Source: Trichobilharzia szidati (lineage: Eukaryota; Platyhelminthes; Trematoda; Strigeidida; Schistosomatidae). Taken from it: DNA of 64,000 nucleotides. The DNA lies in assembly GCA_944472155.2 (NCBI GenBank), contig OX235277.1, positions 20,470,804 to 20,534,803 on the forward strand. Reading direction: 5' to 3'. Shown here one piece after another: positions 12,271-24,138 of the stretch. The position numbers and the translations under genes were made by a program. Each line of letters begins with the position of its first letter. Position 1 is the first letter of the stretch. A model generated the notes under the pieces. It was not told where the DNA came from. It ran no database searches and worked only from the letters and a program-made list of their open reading frames with translations.

Positions 12271-13154
12271 AAAGTTTTCAAGTGAAGTAAACTTCAAGCT
12301 CAGTGCCGAATTAGGGAGCAGCACATCACATCACCTGATACTCAATAGAATCAACAAGGATCGGACGAATAACATAGTGGCTTAGATTCATCCCAAATTT
12401 TTAAGTAATTTGTAGTGATCTGAATTATTTTTATCTCTATGTATTTGAATAGGGCACATCAACGATTTGAATATATTGTGTCGAGGTTACAGACTATCAA
12501 ATATAATTAAAAATAATTGATCTATTTCAAAATTGACACACTCTCCACTGAAATTTGTTTAGTTTTGTTAGAATTTGAAACTCTGTTCAAAATTTATATA
12601 ACTGGAACTTCTGAGAGACGCGTTTCATTCTAAGAGCCCCTTCGTAACTGACAACATACCACCTGGACAATTACCTTGAAATTTTTTCTGCACTTACATA
12701 CTCTCGTTCGCGAAATAGCAAACTGTCAGCAAAAGTGTCTGTCGTTAAGGAATGCATTGATAAAACTCTTTATGAAACAACCGTAGTCAAACCGACTGTT
12801 TCAAAGTTCCATATTATTTATTTGATATATTTTTCAACTTCAAATGCAGCCATATTGCGCCGACTACCTGATGATCTTTCCAGTACAATTTCCTGCTTAT
12901 TACCACTGTAATCTGTTCACACGACTGGAAAACGTTGCTCATGTAGCTTTTCTTTCAGAGACATTTCCATAAAAGCAGAATAAATGATGTATTGTAGTCA
13001 ACAACAAACTGTTTTCCAATAGATAGCTTGTAAGAATTCGGGTTTGACCAGTGAGGGTCATCCACACAGACGTGGAGAAAAATACTCTCCAATGAAATTG
13101 GCTGGTGCCAGTCGCGCTAAAATAAAGAATTGGCGGAAATTCGAATTCGTGGGC
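12271..13154. other. No gene recognised
   Basis: AT-rich DNA between two decayed ribozyme SINEs of the same orientation. Reading frames are short and unremarkable. I see nothing further to annotate. Confidence 0.5.
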
Positions 13155-13320
13155 CATTGAGTCTGTCCTCAGTGGTTAAATGATCTACAAGTTCGCCTTG
13201 TACCTGGAAGGTCCTGAGTTGGGATCCCGGTGAGTACACAATGCCGATGAGTCCCAAGCTAGAAAAGAAAGCTATTTACTGCACGCTGAATTCCAGTGGT
13301 TTTCTTACCGATACCGACAC
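13155..13320 (+). mobile_element. Decayed Sm-alpha-like SINE with mutated hammerhead
   Basis: The tRNA-like head has CCTCAGTGGTTAA (about 13168-13180) and GAGTTGGGATCCCGG (about 13216-13230) in place of the A and B boxes. The ribozyme region starts at 13244 with CCGATGA, one base off CUGAUGA, then GTCCC and a partly lost return strand, then GAAAG instead of GAAAC. Stem I is no longer pairable by eye. The order and spacing are those of the intact element at 5286, so this is an older, inactive copy. The 3' end is approximate. Confidence 0.65.
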
Positions 13321-16300
13321 GTGGTCTTACTTGATACTGCTTCTCGTTCACTATGAATTACAAGTCATTGTGCATTTTTGCAAAGTTACCTGAGTTTTCC
13401 CGAAATGAATATCAGAAGAATTATTGTGATGTTTAAGTAGAGAACTTTTCAGATTGTATGAAATAAGTTGACTGAAAGTGACTCACTGACATTAAATAAA
13501 TACAAGAACTTCTGAAATTATCTCGGTTGAGTTTTTTGAAAGTTAGACAAACGCGGATTGACCTTCATAAATATATAAAAATAATATCGGCTATAATTCT
13601 TGTCCTACTCCATTTATTCGAGGTTAGGTAAATTTAGCTAGAATTTTTTTCAGCACACAACAATTTTGAAATCGTTTTCAAACTACTCAAGTATAACGCA
13701 GTCTGATGGAAAACGGATGTTTTGTGTGCTGAAATATAACTAGTAAACGCTTAGTTGATATAGTTATTGTCGAAAATTCGCACCGGATCAATGACGTAAT
13801 CGAGTGATTGGTCGTGATTTAAGTAGATTGAAACTCGTGTTTTCTGTGCCATTAACAAATATGCTTAATTTGAAAGTCAATCTGACTCTTTAAGTCCTCT
13901 AGGCTCTACCTCAACAGTGTATCATAGCCGATCGAAAGCCGAATTTGTTGGTGCAGAATGCATTCTGGCTCCTACGTACTTCAAAGATCTGGATATATGA
14001 TGTATTATACGGGATGTCAGATAGACTAAGTGCGTGCATCTGTCTTAACCTACTTTTTAGTCCATCTTATAATCATTTAAATGTCGAAAGCAGTCTTCAA
14101 TACAAGCGTTAGCACTACACAAATGATTGTGTCGCATTCTGTACACTATGCCATGTGCATGACATGTGCTCGGTCAAATGTATTTACGCTTTGAACGTTA
14201 GGGTAAAAGAAGATGTAGGCATGCGTTTTGTAAAACAGATACGCTGACGTAGTGGACTGACAACTTTGTCTATAGAAAAATACTTAATTCATAATAATCA
14301 CAAGATTGATATCGAAACAGCTTTCTACAGTATTTATGAAAACCGTCAGGGTAACATGCTCAAATAGTATTACTTTGTATTCATTATAATTAGACTGCCT
14401 GTACTTGGCTGTACATATCTCATTACGTCACCAAAGGTAGTCTTAAAAGGTAAATATAATTTGATCTCTTCTTCTTGTGGTACGAGATTCGATAAGTGAA
14501 TATGTGATCAGAATTTTCAAAGTGTATTGTGTAAGTGCATCTGCTCTTGCAGAAAGACTCGGTCTTCTAACAACACAATCAAAATTTATTAAACTGATGC
14601 AGATTTTGAATTGAAATCTGTCATGTGTGAGTAGCGTGTAGTTTACACTAAGTAGTTGGTGTGTCAGCTACTCATCTGTAAGCAAGTTCCTTTCATATGA
14701 TTGGAAGACTTCACTGGCTGAAATAATTCTTCGACCAACACGAGTGATAGTGAAAGATGACAAATTACTAAGGATGAGTGAAATATAGGGACCATAAGTG
14801 GGCTATCATCATTTTGAATTCATTTAGAATATCCTTAATTCATAATACAGTTACAGTTAGCTCATGAGCAGGTCACATATGAGTGCTAAATATGTAAAGG
14901 AACGAACAGCGTGGGCCTAATTCAAATTTGATAGACGATAGATGATAGAATATACTGATGATGCATTGAATATAATAGAGTTTGGTTTCAGTTCACCAAA
15001 TGACCACCACATTTCACCGCTCTTGGTAATTTTTCATCCATCGACATCGTGTTTGATAATAATTTGCCTTTTCGGCATCTGTTTTCGTGGCCTGGCTACC
15101 TCAGTCATGGCAAGAATCTTTCCTGATAAATGACCTGTGACACGCATCCATTTCAAGTACAGCCTGAATAGTGTACACGACTGATTTTGTAACATTCAGG
15201 ATTCGCGGCAAATATAAGTTCACATTAGCAAGTTTGAATCATGAAAATGCAAAGAAATTGTTGGAACATGCTTTTGAAATTACTTGTGTTTACTAGCGTA
15301 TCGCCAAAGCCTACTTGTGAAGAAGTTGTGCAGTCTTCATCAACATTCATGCAAAAATATATTTAATAAGTTACACTTATGATAAATTTATATATTACGA
15401 ACCTTTGAGCTACTAACTGAGAGTAAGTAGCATAATGTGTGAAGTGAAATTATGTTTCGGCATTGTATTATTTTCATAAGGGAATATAATATAACCGTTA
15501 TTCCTTTACATACTTTGAAAATAATTTCTAGGGCTATTAAAATTGTCTAGCACTGTACCTCAAGAGTTCAAATAGTTGAAGCAATCATTAATTACAGAAG
15601 ATATCATGTAGCTTTCCTCAAATTGATATTGAAAGGGGAGATTCACTCATCATTTTGTAAATCTAAAACCTTAACTGAGCTTATGCTTCAACCTATGCTT
15701 GTCAATATAGTGAAAATGGTTAAAACATGAAAAATAAATTCATCTGCATGCTTTTATTCCTCTTTTCTATCTCATTTGCTGCATTACTCAGTGTTCAATG
15801 CGAGCACAATAGGAACCCAAGGGCTTAAATTAGTTGTGCAAATACACGATAGACATTCTCTGATATCGCTTCATACACAAAATCACAGGCGCCATTTTGA
15901 CGAAAGAAATGTAGAAATTCCATAAAGTAACTGGCATTTAGCCGTGTGATATAATATATACATACACAAATCGGTCTGCGTCAACAGGGTGTCTGTCAGT
16001 TTCACTTGACATAAACTTAGACAACTTATGAATATCGTTTTACTCCCCTCAATTCCGATGATGATTGTGATTTGTTTATCGTTGAAACAGATATAAACCA
16101 TAACTTATTCTTGAAGTTAAAATCAATTGTGCTCAGGTCTTACAGTTTGAAGTGAGTTATTAGGCACGACCATGGAATAGCGTATGTGGTGCTCAACAAC
16201 AACAGTGATGGTCCATATTGCTCTACGAATTACATGAAAAGAAAGTAGTCGTTCATATTAAATTTGTAAGATGTCGGAAGTTTAGGTAGTAGAGTTAAGC

Positions 16301-16534
16301 CAGATAAGGTACTGATCAAACTAAGCACTTAGCAGTGATTTGAAGTCGATTAGACTGGTGGAGATGTGTCACTGCTGACTTGCTATCATTGAGTTTTTTC
16401 ATTTCACACATGACAGTGGATATAATATACGAAAAAACGAGTGCTGGCATTCATATGCTGGGTTGAAGAATTACACTTTAACATAACCTCTTATTCTATT
16501 CTATTTTCTATTTCTTTCTCTCTGATACACAGGT
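13321..16534. other. No gene recognised
   Basis: AT-rich sequence in which the longest frames are about 60-75 codons. I recognised no domains, repeats or RNA genes. Confidence 0.5.
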
Positions 16535-16737
16535 GCGTTGGTGGCACAGTGGTTAGGAATCTCGCCGACCATGCAAATGGTTCGGGGGTTCGATCCCCTG
16601 CCGGCGCACACCTGATATCTATGGTCGGCCTGCAAAATTTGGGCTACCGATATCCATGCTGAAAATTCCATACTTGCACTGAAAATACGGTGTGGCATCA
16701 AGCTGTAATAAAAATTAAAAAATTAAAAAAAATTAAA
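16535..16737 (+). mobile_element. tRNA-derived SINE, body A subtype, full length
   Basis: The 73-nt head (16535-16607) folds like a tRNA. GCGTTGG pairs with CCGGCGC through five Watson-Crick and two G-U pairs. It carries the A-box GTGGCACAGTGGTTAGG and the B-box GGTTCGATCCCC. The body to about 16707 matches the copy at 11088-11185 nearly base for base, including CTGCAAAATTTGGGCTACCG. The element ends in an A-rich tail of AAATT-type units to about 16737. Both internal promoter boxes are intact, so RNA polymerase III transcription is possible. I saw no clear target-site duplication. Confidence 0.85.
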
Positions 16738-17289
16738 TCTACATCCCATTACTACAAGCCATTTTAAACATCGACGACTTGAAGTATTAAACTTCGATTT
16801 ATTAATTCTGTGATAATTGTTAGTGCGAATTTTCTGCGATTGTTCAAAAATATAGAAAAAATCTCCCTTTAGACATTAAGAAAGCAGAAGGATTGAGCAA
16901 AAAAATATTTACTTTTCAATTAGATCCTTGTATCTGGCTCTACCTTAATATACATATGTATAGCATTTCCATTTCAGTACACAACAGTTTACCAATCAAG
17001 TGGCGACATTTTTTTATAAAAGAAATTAGTCACTATCAACATGTCAAGGTGACGAGTGGTAATTAACGAAGGAAAGGTAGACATGGTTGCAACACATGGA
17101 TTGCATAATGCATAATTTTGGAAAAATGAAGAGTAATTAGGGCATGAGCGTGCACAGGTTGATTACGTGAAAGATTGTTAAAGAAAAGGCAATGATTCGG
17201 ACAGTGACAACTTGTAACTAAGGATGAAGTTGTCATAAGAATAAAATAATTTGTACAATTTTAATTTTTTTAATTGTTAAAGGTTAAGG
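16738..17289. other. No gene recognised; 3' flank of a PLE remnant
   Basis: AT-rich DNA between the SINE and the 3' end of the minus-strand Penelope-like remnant. The part near 17240-17280 is T-rich on the plus strand and may be the remnant's 3' untranslated end. Nothing else was seen. Confidence 0.45.
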
Positions 17290-17995
17290 AGGAGGAAGGC
17301 GAAGTCGTCCGCTCTATGCATTCATGTAAGGATGTAGAAGGTGAGGAAAGTGGCTGTAGATATTTCTTCTGAACAAACAGGTTTGACTTCTTCAGGTGTA
17401 TTCCTATTGCTTCGCAGGATGTAGAAGATGAACCCGTAAAGCAAAACCAAGGTTAGTAGGAATGCGATGAATAGTTTTAAATGCAGTATTAATGTCAACT
17501 GTATGCTGACTATCTACAAGGTGTGCTAAAATAGAGCTGCGAATAGATCTTGTTTGTCCCTTGCTTAACCATGCTGGATGATGTTCGGAAAGACGATGAT
17601 GAATCTGCATAATTGCACGCCTGATGTTCATGGCTTCGCAGCTGCAGTTAGACTGATAGATACACATAGAAGAGGCTAATTTAAATAGGTTATCCTTATT
17701 TCTCGAACGTAGAATAGGGTGACTGTCAAGAGACAATGTACCTCTGCTGCGTAATAAGCTCTTTTATCTGCATTATTCAAGCGCTGTGTTATTATTTCGT
17801 TGATGTTGTTACCGAGGAACTGTAGTTTTACAAACAGTTGTTTTTTCGAACTGTTACCATAGTGACTATCCTAGGTAATGAATTCATATTTCTCTTAATT
17901 AACGTATCTGGCTAGCTATTTTTCTAAGAAGTTCTCTAATAATCTTAAGCTCCTCATTGAGACAGTAGTCCGAACATATTACCCTACAGGATACA
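17290..17995 (-). pseudogene. Penelope-like element remnant: RT thumb to GIY-YIG domain
   Basis: Read on the minus strand, this segment carries blocks typical of the C-terminal part of Penelope-like reverse transcriptases. First comes a thumb-like stretch (NEELKIIRELL) near 17920-17985. Next is a basic block KKQLFVKLQFLGNN followed by QRLNN and KRAYYAAEVH. A cysteine-containing entry to the GIY-YIG nuclease follows (CIYQSNCSCE), then RLSEHHPAWL, SILAHLVDSQHTVDINTAFK and, after a frame change, EAIGIHLKKSNLFVQKKYL. The longest open part is 110 codons at 17404-17736. Frame changes near 17745 and 17418, and stops in the upstream part, show that it is dead. The GIY-YIG residues themselves are altered. 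The 5' end is lost or unrecognisable, as is usual for truncated PLEs. Confidence 0.75.
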
Positions 17996-18984
17996 TGATA
18001 TGAATACCGCTTGTGCAATTGTGGATTCATCGTTGTCTCTGACATGAAATAGTTATAGTTTTTAAACAGGAGATAATAATGTCCAGAAAGCTAATAATTA
18101 ATAAGTAAAGCATTTGAATATTTATGTTTCATGTCAAATACTTAAATTAAACGTAAACATGATTTTATTAAAGGAAACAGCACGTCTGATCACGTTTAAT
18201 CCTAATTGTCCTTGAACTGCAAAATAATTAAGAACGCGTACAGAAACTCACATTCAGAATAACAAAGATTTGTGTCTCATCATGGAGATTGAAACAGTTC
18301 GATGCTCCCCAACATTTGATTTCGGAATCTGAACATTTCGTCGCTAAGTTGCATGACATTTTCATCACTTATTTCGCTGCGTATTCTATATACGAATGCT
18401 CAGGAAACGGAATTCTTTCGAAAGCTATTTTTCTTCAACGATATGAACCAGTATCATTGTTTTTCATAGCTACTACTATGCTTTACAGTAAACTTAGGTT
18501 CTTACGTAATCAAATATGTTTACCGTTCAAGTAATAGTGATCACTTCGTGATTTGAACATAGACGAATAAACGTGGGAATATTGTTCATAGAGGAATAAT
18601 ATGAAGTTGTTGTACGACAAAAGGAAGTGTCAAACAATATAAACTGATTTCAAATGTCGAATTCCGATATTCATTACTATATTGCTATGGTCACATTGCT
18701 GCGTACGATTTTTTTGGAAGGTTTTCTTATGTTCATGAAAAACATTATGGAAAATAAAAGCATTAGAAATATATGTTTAAGTTCTTCAATGCCTCAAGCA
18801 CGAATAGAAGTGAGGCAAATGCTTTATTCGAAAAGTGAAATGATCGTCAGTGAGTAAGAAGTATGTTGTTGAATATATTGAATAAACCAGTTCAAAATCA
18901 ATGCAGGGGAGTTGTCCGTTTCATCAACAATCCTGAATCCGCTTCTCAAGTTTGACCACTAACTGGTACCAGTAAGAGAGCCAA
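17996..18984. other. No gene recognised
   Basis: AT-rich sequence with frames up to about 81 codons that show no recognisable features. Confidence 0.5.
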
Positions 18985-19105
18985 GAGGTACTGTGTAGCC
19001 GTTTCGTACTAGTTTTTCACTCATCGGCGGAACGCACTTATCGGGTCACGAACGCAGGACATTCCCGCTATATGGTAAGTTAGTAGACCATTCGTTTATT
19101 AGGAC
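18985..19105 (-). mobile_element. Decayed Sm-alpha-like SINE, minus strand
   Basis: On the minus strand a B-box-like GCGTTCGTGACCC (19044-19056) is followed by a hammerhead-like core. CCGATGA lies at 19021-19027, a 14-nt segment once forming stem II at 19007-19020, and CGAAAC at 19001-19006. The C for U change in the core and the lost stem II pairing make activity unlikely. A diverged A-box region (AATGGTCTAC) lies near 19085-19101. Ends are approximate. Confidence 0.6.
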
Positions 19106-19339
19106 ATTACGCAGTCGTCAGCCGTGAATTCCCATTCCTACCACTTCGTGAATTTAGCGCGATCATCTTCTAATGTCATCGGCGAGCATTTCACTCAGTC
19201 CTCACAGGATGGACCTCACTGGTTACGTCATCGCACTAGAACTCTAGGAAAATCAAACCTGTAGTCAGTCACTAGCGGGCATCACATTATTTTTCAGGAT
19301 TCCAAAAACCAGACAAATTAGTTATCCGGTGCTCTTTGG

Positions 19340-19400
19340 TTTTCACTGGTTCTCCCTCTGATTGATATCAATCCGTGGTCGAAATTGAAAACCAAATAAA
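19340..19400. repeat. Diverged repeat with a perfect palindrome, copy 1
   Basis: This segment is alignable by eye with 20076-20130. Both have a pyrimidine-rich CCCTC lead-in, then a palindrome, then a GTG(G/A)TC(G/A)AAA-like run. The palindrome here is GATTGATATCAATC (19360-19373). It may be the 3' tail of an old Sm-alpha-type SINE, since a loosely similar run follows the ribozyme relic at 29.9 kb, but that link is weak. Confidence 0.4.
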
Positions 19401-20075
19401 ATGCTTAGAAATCAACACTTGAAAAATCCTTAATCTACCGGAAATAAGAAAATATTCAGATATATTTCGGGTAGGTTTCTAAATGATTACGTTAGCGAAG
19501 TATTGCATTTGATTAAACATGCAGCACAAAAATTAGAAAAATTCAATTGGATATACCAAAACAAATAATTGGCCGGACATTCGCGAATCTAATGTGTTGA
19601 GTCACATTAGTGTATCAGCAAAAAAACAGAGTAAATTTATTATTAAAATGACTGTAATTTATCTATTATGAAACAATTATGAGAGATGCCACCTAAAGTT
19701 TGCAAATAATCGTTATACTACTCGTAAGTAGTTCAAAAATTATTTTCAAGAATCTCGTGGAATCTCTCGGCTTCAATAATTTCTGTACGCTGAACGTACC
19801 AAAAAGTAGACTTCCAACTCACTTTCCATAACTCTCACAATGAACTAACAATGAAAAGCCTATGACGCCGTCATGGAGAAGAAATTTTTGGTGTGAGTAT
19901 TCAGCAGCCTTAGAAGCCTATCTCAGAGTGATTCAACTGTATTAATTTTAATATAACACAACCTAGAAATCAAGCGACACTACAATTTCTCCAGGTCCGT
20001 GAATGACCAAAGTGCCCAACGCATAGTCTGAAGATTTTGATAATGCCATAGGCATATGCTGCTGATAAATTCAAA
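19401..20075. other. No gene recognised
   Basis: AT-rich DNA. The frame on the minus strand at 19980-20237 (85 codons) has no recognisable domain and overlaps the palindromic repeat, so I do not call it a gene. Confidence 0.45.
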
Positions 20076-20130
20076 ACAATTTTCTGCTATTCCCTCGACT
20101 GATATCAGTCGGTGATCAAAACTTGCACAA
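20076..20130. repeat. Diverged repeat with a perfect palindrome, copy 2
   Basis: Counterpart of 19340-19400. Its palindrome is the 16-mer CGACTGATATCAGTCG at 20096-20111. Compared with copy 1, substitutions in the arms are matched on both sides, so self-complementarity is kept. Confidence 0.4.
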
Positions 20131-20487
20131 TCAACAAAACACCAATTTCTTATTTTAAAATGATATTCTATTTCTTGAAACATTGGTAAAAACTCAGAAA
20201 GGACGCGATCACATTGATTCTCCTCACATGGTGCCAAATCTGTGTCCCATCGAAATATTTATTCACAAATCAGAAAGTATCATGCCATGGCTCATAAAAT
20301 GTCACAGATATTTATTTCCGTGCTTCGCTTGATTCGAAGGGTGATTTCTCGCGACAATAGTAGCATATTGTATTTCAAATTAGCGGAACACTTGCAATAG
20401 TGTCTACATTGCTGAGGTGAGGCATATTTGTGATAAGTGAAATAAGATGCTTACAAAGTGACTGTAATTTATCGATATAATTTTGAT

Positions 20488-21422
20488 GAATCATCATCAT
20501 CATCAGTCCCTTGACTTTCGTCGTGGGGGTGCTATGACAGTTCGCGCTATCAGTCTTCGCCATTCTTCTCGGTTTAATGCTATTTTCTGTAGCGTATCCA
20601 AGGGCATTTCAGTCCACTCTTTTATGTTGTCAAGCCAGCTCTTATTCGGTCGACCTCTCTTTCGTGCTCCTCCTACTGTGCCTTGTAGAATCGTTTTGGA
20701 CAATGTGTCATGTCTTACCGTGTGGCCGAACCATTGTAGTTTCCGTTTCTTTACGATTGAAAGGAGTGGTTCCTGTTTTTTTGTCAGTCTATGGACCTGG
20801 TGTAAGACATATTCATTAGTTTTCCTTTCAAGGTAACTTATTCCTAGGATCCTTCTATAGCTTTTGTTTTCGAAGGCTTGTATTCTTCTTTCTGACTCTG
20901 CATTCAGGGTCCAGCTCTCACATCCATATAGGAATACAGAGAGGACCAGTGACGAGTAGAGTTTCATTTTTGCTGAGACGCTGATGTTGCTCTTCCATAT
21001 TTTCCCTAACTTGGACATGTTGGCAGAGGCTAGGTTTAGTCGAATTTTTATTTCCTTAGTGGACCTTCCATCTTTTGTTAGGGTAGACCCAAGGTATTTG
21101 AAAGTTTCAACCTCTTCTAATACATGTCCATCAAGTCTGATACATCTATCTGAGTTGTTTCCTCCGTTAATGAGTATTTTGCTTTTTTCTGTGCTGATTT
21201 CCATGCCCACAGATTTGGTTGCAACATCAAGTCTTGAAGTGAGGTCCTGAACTTGATCAATGTTTTCCCCAATGAGGGCTATATCATCAGCAAATCTGAG
21301 GTTGGAAATTGGTCTTCCGTTTATGCTAAGTGTCGGTGTAAAGTCATGTAGGGTTTGTGTCATAATATGTTCGAGGAATAAATTAAAGAGGACTGGTGAT
21401 AGAATGCACCCTTGGCGTATAA
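20488..21422 (-). mobile_element. RTE-clade LINE, 5'-truncated
   Basis: A non-LTR retrotransposon copy read on the minus strand. Its 5' boundary is inside the reverse transcriptase gene at the conserved RQGCILSP block (about 21420). Its 3' end is an array of TGA triplets (20488-20505 on this strand), the short-tandem-repeat tail typical of RTE elements, with essentially no 3' UTR. At the truncated 5' end it abuts an AAT-type microsatellite. A simple target-site duplication is not obvious. The element cannot move by itself because the endonuclease and most of the reverse transcriptase are absent. Confidence 0.85.
20503..21422 (-). pseudogene. RTE reverse transcriptase, C-terminal 300 residues
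   Basis: The frame stays open from the truncation point to the stop, about 305 codons. The open frame runs on upstream to 21588, but residues 1-56 are flank and microsatellite, including a run of tyrosines. Visible RT blocks are RQGCILSPVLFNLFLEH (about residues 58-74), the catalytic FADD box (99-102) and the KYLGSTLTKDG region. The C-terminal RTE signature also appears: YGCESWTL, RRIQAFENK, YRRILGISYLERKTNEYV, LQWFGH and GGARKRGRPNKSW. This matches RTE-type elements such as the SR2/SR3-like families of schistosomes. The frame is undamaged, suggesting fairly recent insertion. The stop codon is the first TGA of the element's own (TGA)n tail. Confidence 0.85.
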
Positions 21423-21450
21423 TAATTTGATAATAATAATAATAATAATT
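21421..21450. repeat. AAT-type microsatellite at the RTE 5' junction
   Basis: Six or seven TAA/AAT units lie directly at the truncated 5' end of the RTE copy and are flanked by AATTTGAT on both sides. It is either the target-site microsatellite or sequence made during insertion. Confidence 0.7.
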
Positions 21451-21455
21451 TGATT

Positions 21456-22555
21456 TGACCGTAAACCTCATTTCATACTCGAGTAAACATATCATCTTTT
21501 CAGTGGAAACAAACAGTACAAAGCTTGACTGACTGACAGTGGTGAAATTCGCCACAGAGACAAACAAAATCACACAATGGATGCACATTCCGAAACCGTT
21601 CGTAGTTGAGATCCGCTCATAATTTATTCTCGACAGTGTATTATGAGAACAGAACGAAAAGTTACCCCTAGCATCTTAAAATCAAAACTACTGGACTCCT
21701 ACGATAAATCCTACACCGATTGATGCAACATTGTCACCTCTCCTAATTTGATTCAGGTAATTTACCGTTTTGAGATTTTTATTTCCTTTCTGTTTGAGAG
21801 AAACACCGAAACTTACTTTCTAAAATTACGTGGAATATTTTTATATCCAGTCGTAGCTATTCCATTGTAAAACAAGCGCTTTCATGTAAATCAAATGACG
21901 GAGTGTATTCAGTAAATTCAATAACTTGTCTTGTTGAATACATTCTATATCAGCTGACTTCATCACATTGTAAGACACTGATTCCACCTCAGGTCAACTG
22001 AAAGAGGTTCCACACAATGTCACACTCACTTTGTTGTATTTCTGAGAACTATCAACAATACATGATTCTTCTGAAATTGAAAAGACGAGTCGTTTTATCC
22101 ATCTGAAGATGGTTCCGAATAGAAGAACGTTATGATTCACTTCAAGCTTCCTACATTCAATAGTACTGCGTTCATTCTGAAAATATTAACACATATTACA
22201 GATTTTTCATATTATCTTTGACTTCTAATTTTGTGGAAACTTCAAGTGGAGCAGCAATCCAAAGAACGACATTGGGTGTATTTTCGGTCGAACAGGTGGA
22301 TGCTAAAAGTTTTGTGATGGAAGATTAACTCTAAATGCATGTGTGTTCACATTCATTTTCAAGGACGTGAACATTTGTTAAAACAAACCACTATTGACCG
22401 ACTTTGACTTATTTTCCTCTGTGGATAAATACATCGTCGAATGATTTTAGCGAGTCACCACGACAGATGGTCACGTTCTGCGAATTCACGCAGAATATTC
22501 GATGGTGAATTGAAGAGAATAAGAGCTTGCGGCGTTCGCACGTTTTTCAGCTTTA
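21456..22555. other. No gene recognised
   Basis: AT-rich sequence with no frame above about 80 codons and no recognisable element. The end at 22440-22555 may belong to the duplicated unit that follows. Confidence 0.45.
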
Positions 22556-23480
22556 TGACAGACTGCTATGTGAATCAGAGGAATGGCAGTTTTACACAGA
22601 AAACTGTCTCTTTGATACATTTCCCTCAAGATATTACAGGTAACTACGCCTTTCGATTAATTCAACTAAAATGATTAGTAATTGAGCTCTCCAATTGTCG
22701 GAGTAAAATTACAAAATGGGATCAAATACAAATGAGGTTATTAGAAACTATTAAACTGGTAAGTTCACGACTGAATCTGAAGAAGAAATGTTTCAAGACA
22801 GAGCGTAACTTATTTGAAATTGATTTGTGAAACAAAAGCATTCCGTCATTATTTGAATCTGCTTTCCAAAACCCCTTAATCTCACGCAGCTCACGAATGT
22901 TTCGTTCTCTGAAAACGTCACAGCTTATTTGAGCGAACAGCAAGATGTAAACTTAATCGAGAGCAAGAAGCCTTTCTTATAAATGTGGTGACTATTATGA
23001 ATTCAGTTGTTAGAATAGTAATGGTAACGTCCAAGTGCCATGTGGTCTAGCTTTTGGCTCTATCATGTAGTTCAGATTTAATGATACACTGCCATGTGAA
23101 TCATTTGAACGGAGCTTTAGACAGCAAAATGGTAATTTGATACAATTTCTTTGAGATTTCGCAATTTACTACGCTCTTAAATAAATTCAACTTTACCGAT
23201 TGATAATTCGATTCTTCGCTTGTCTGTATAAAGTTTCACACTGAAATATTATTCAACTTGGATTCATATAAATTACTGAAATGTTTGGTGCCTGCATGAA
23301 TCTGAATACGAAATCATACAAGACGTTGATTTTACTCGAATTCATTTGAAATGAAGGAAACAGAGAAACAACCGTTGAAGCTTTGCAAATAGAAAATGCG
23401 TGCAATATCAGTCATAGAACATTTTCACATTCGACGTTATCACATTCGGAAGTCTCAATTATTTTATTAACGTAACGCTA
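22556..23480 (+). repeat. Old tandem duplication, about 525-bp period
   Basis: Segments near 22556-23020 and 23081-23480 align by eye at roughly two thirds identity with a constant offset. CTATGTGAATC at 22566 matches CCATGTGAATC at 23092 (offset 526). ACTACGCCTTTCGATTAATTC matches ACTACGCTCTTAAATAAATTC with offset 525. CTGAATCTGAAGAAGAAATG matches ATGAATCTGAATACGAAATC. The unit has no recognisable coding content; a 77-codon frame overlaps the first copy but is not kept in the second. Confidence 0.55.
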
Positions 23481-24138
23481 CTCATTTCTTAATGTCTATA
23501 AATTTATGCTCACAAATGAGAAAATTCTCGTTGCGAAATCCTATCATCTGTTCAATCCTTCGTGCTTATTGATACCATTTACTGATTCATATTTCTGTTC
23601 AGTTCATACTTCTTAGCAATCTCAACCAATAGTCTCACAGTGCAACAGATCACTGACTGGTTAATTTCAATTTTGTAAGCCATATGCAATTATGATTGTA
23701 AGGAATAAAAATGAACCCGCCGGGATGATAATTTTCACTGGAAAAATTTGTTTGGTGTCTGTACATGGATCATTTATTTGACCTTATTCGAGTACCTTTC
23801 GAGATCTAAGTGTAAAGTTGCCAGATACGTATAAGCGCACAAAGTCTGTCCTAAAATGTATCTTGACATATGTAATATCCGAACATATACTGTTATTTTG
23901 TAGATACGTGTATAAATAAATTCAAACAGCTTCACAACTCGCACATGAACTGCATGTGCATAATTCCTAACTTATAATGAGACAACAAATATCTCAGATC
24001 TCTTCGCACTTTTTGTGGTGAGCAGAATAATGTCAGCGCGTGCGTAACAATTCAGTGTGGGTTAATACTGTGGAGAGCTTTTGTACATTATATGTTCGTG
24101 TCAAGTACGTTATTCATAAATGGGATATTTATTCGCAC
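23481..24138. other. No gene recognised
   Basis: AT-rich sequence with no notable frame or repeat, up to the 3' end of the minus-strand SINE. Confidence 0.5.

Noticed and set aside
20483..21250. Plus-strand frames of 80-117 codons opposite the RTE
   Set aside because: Shadows of the minus-strand reverse transcriptase frame.
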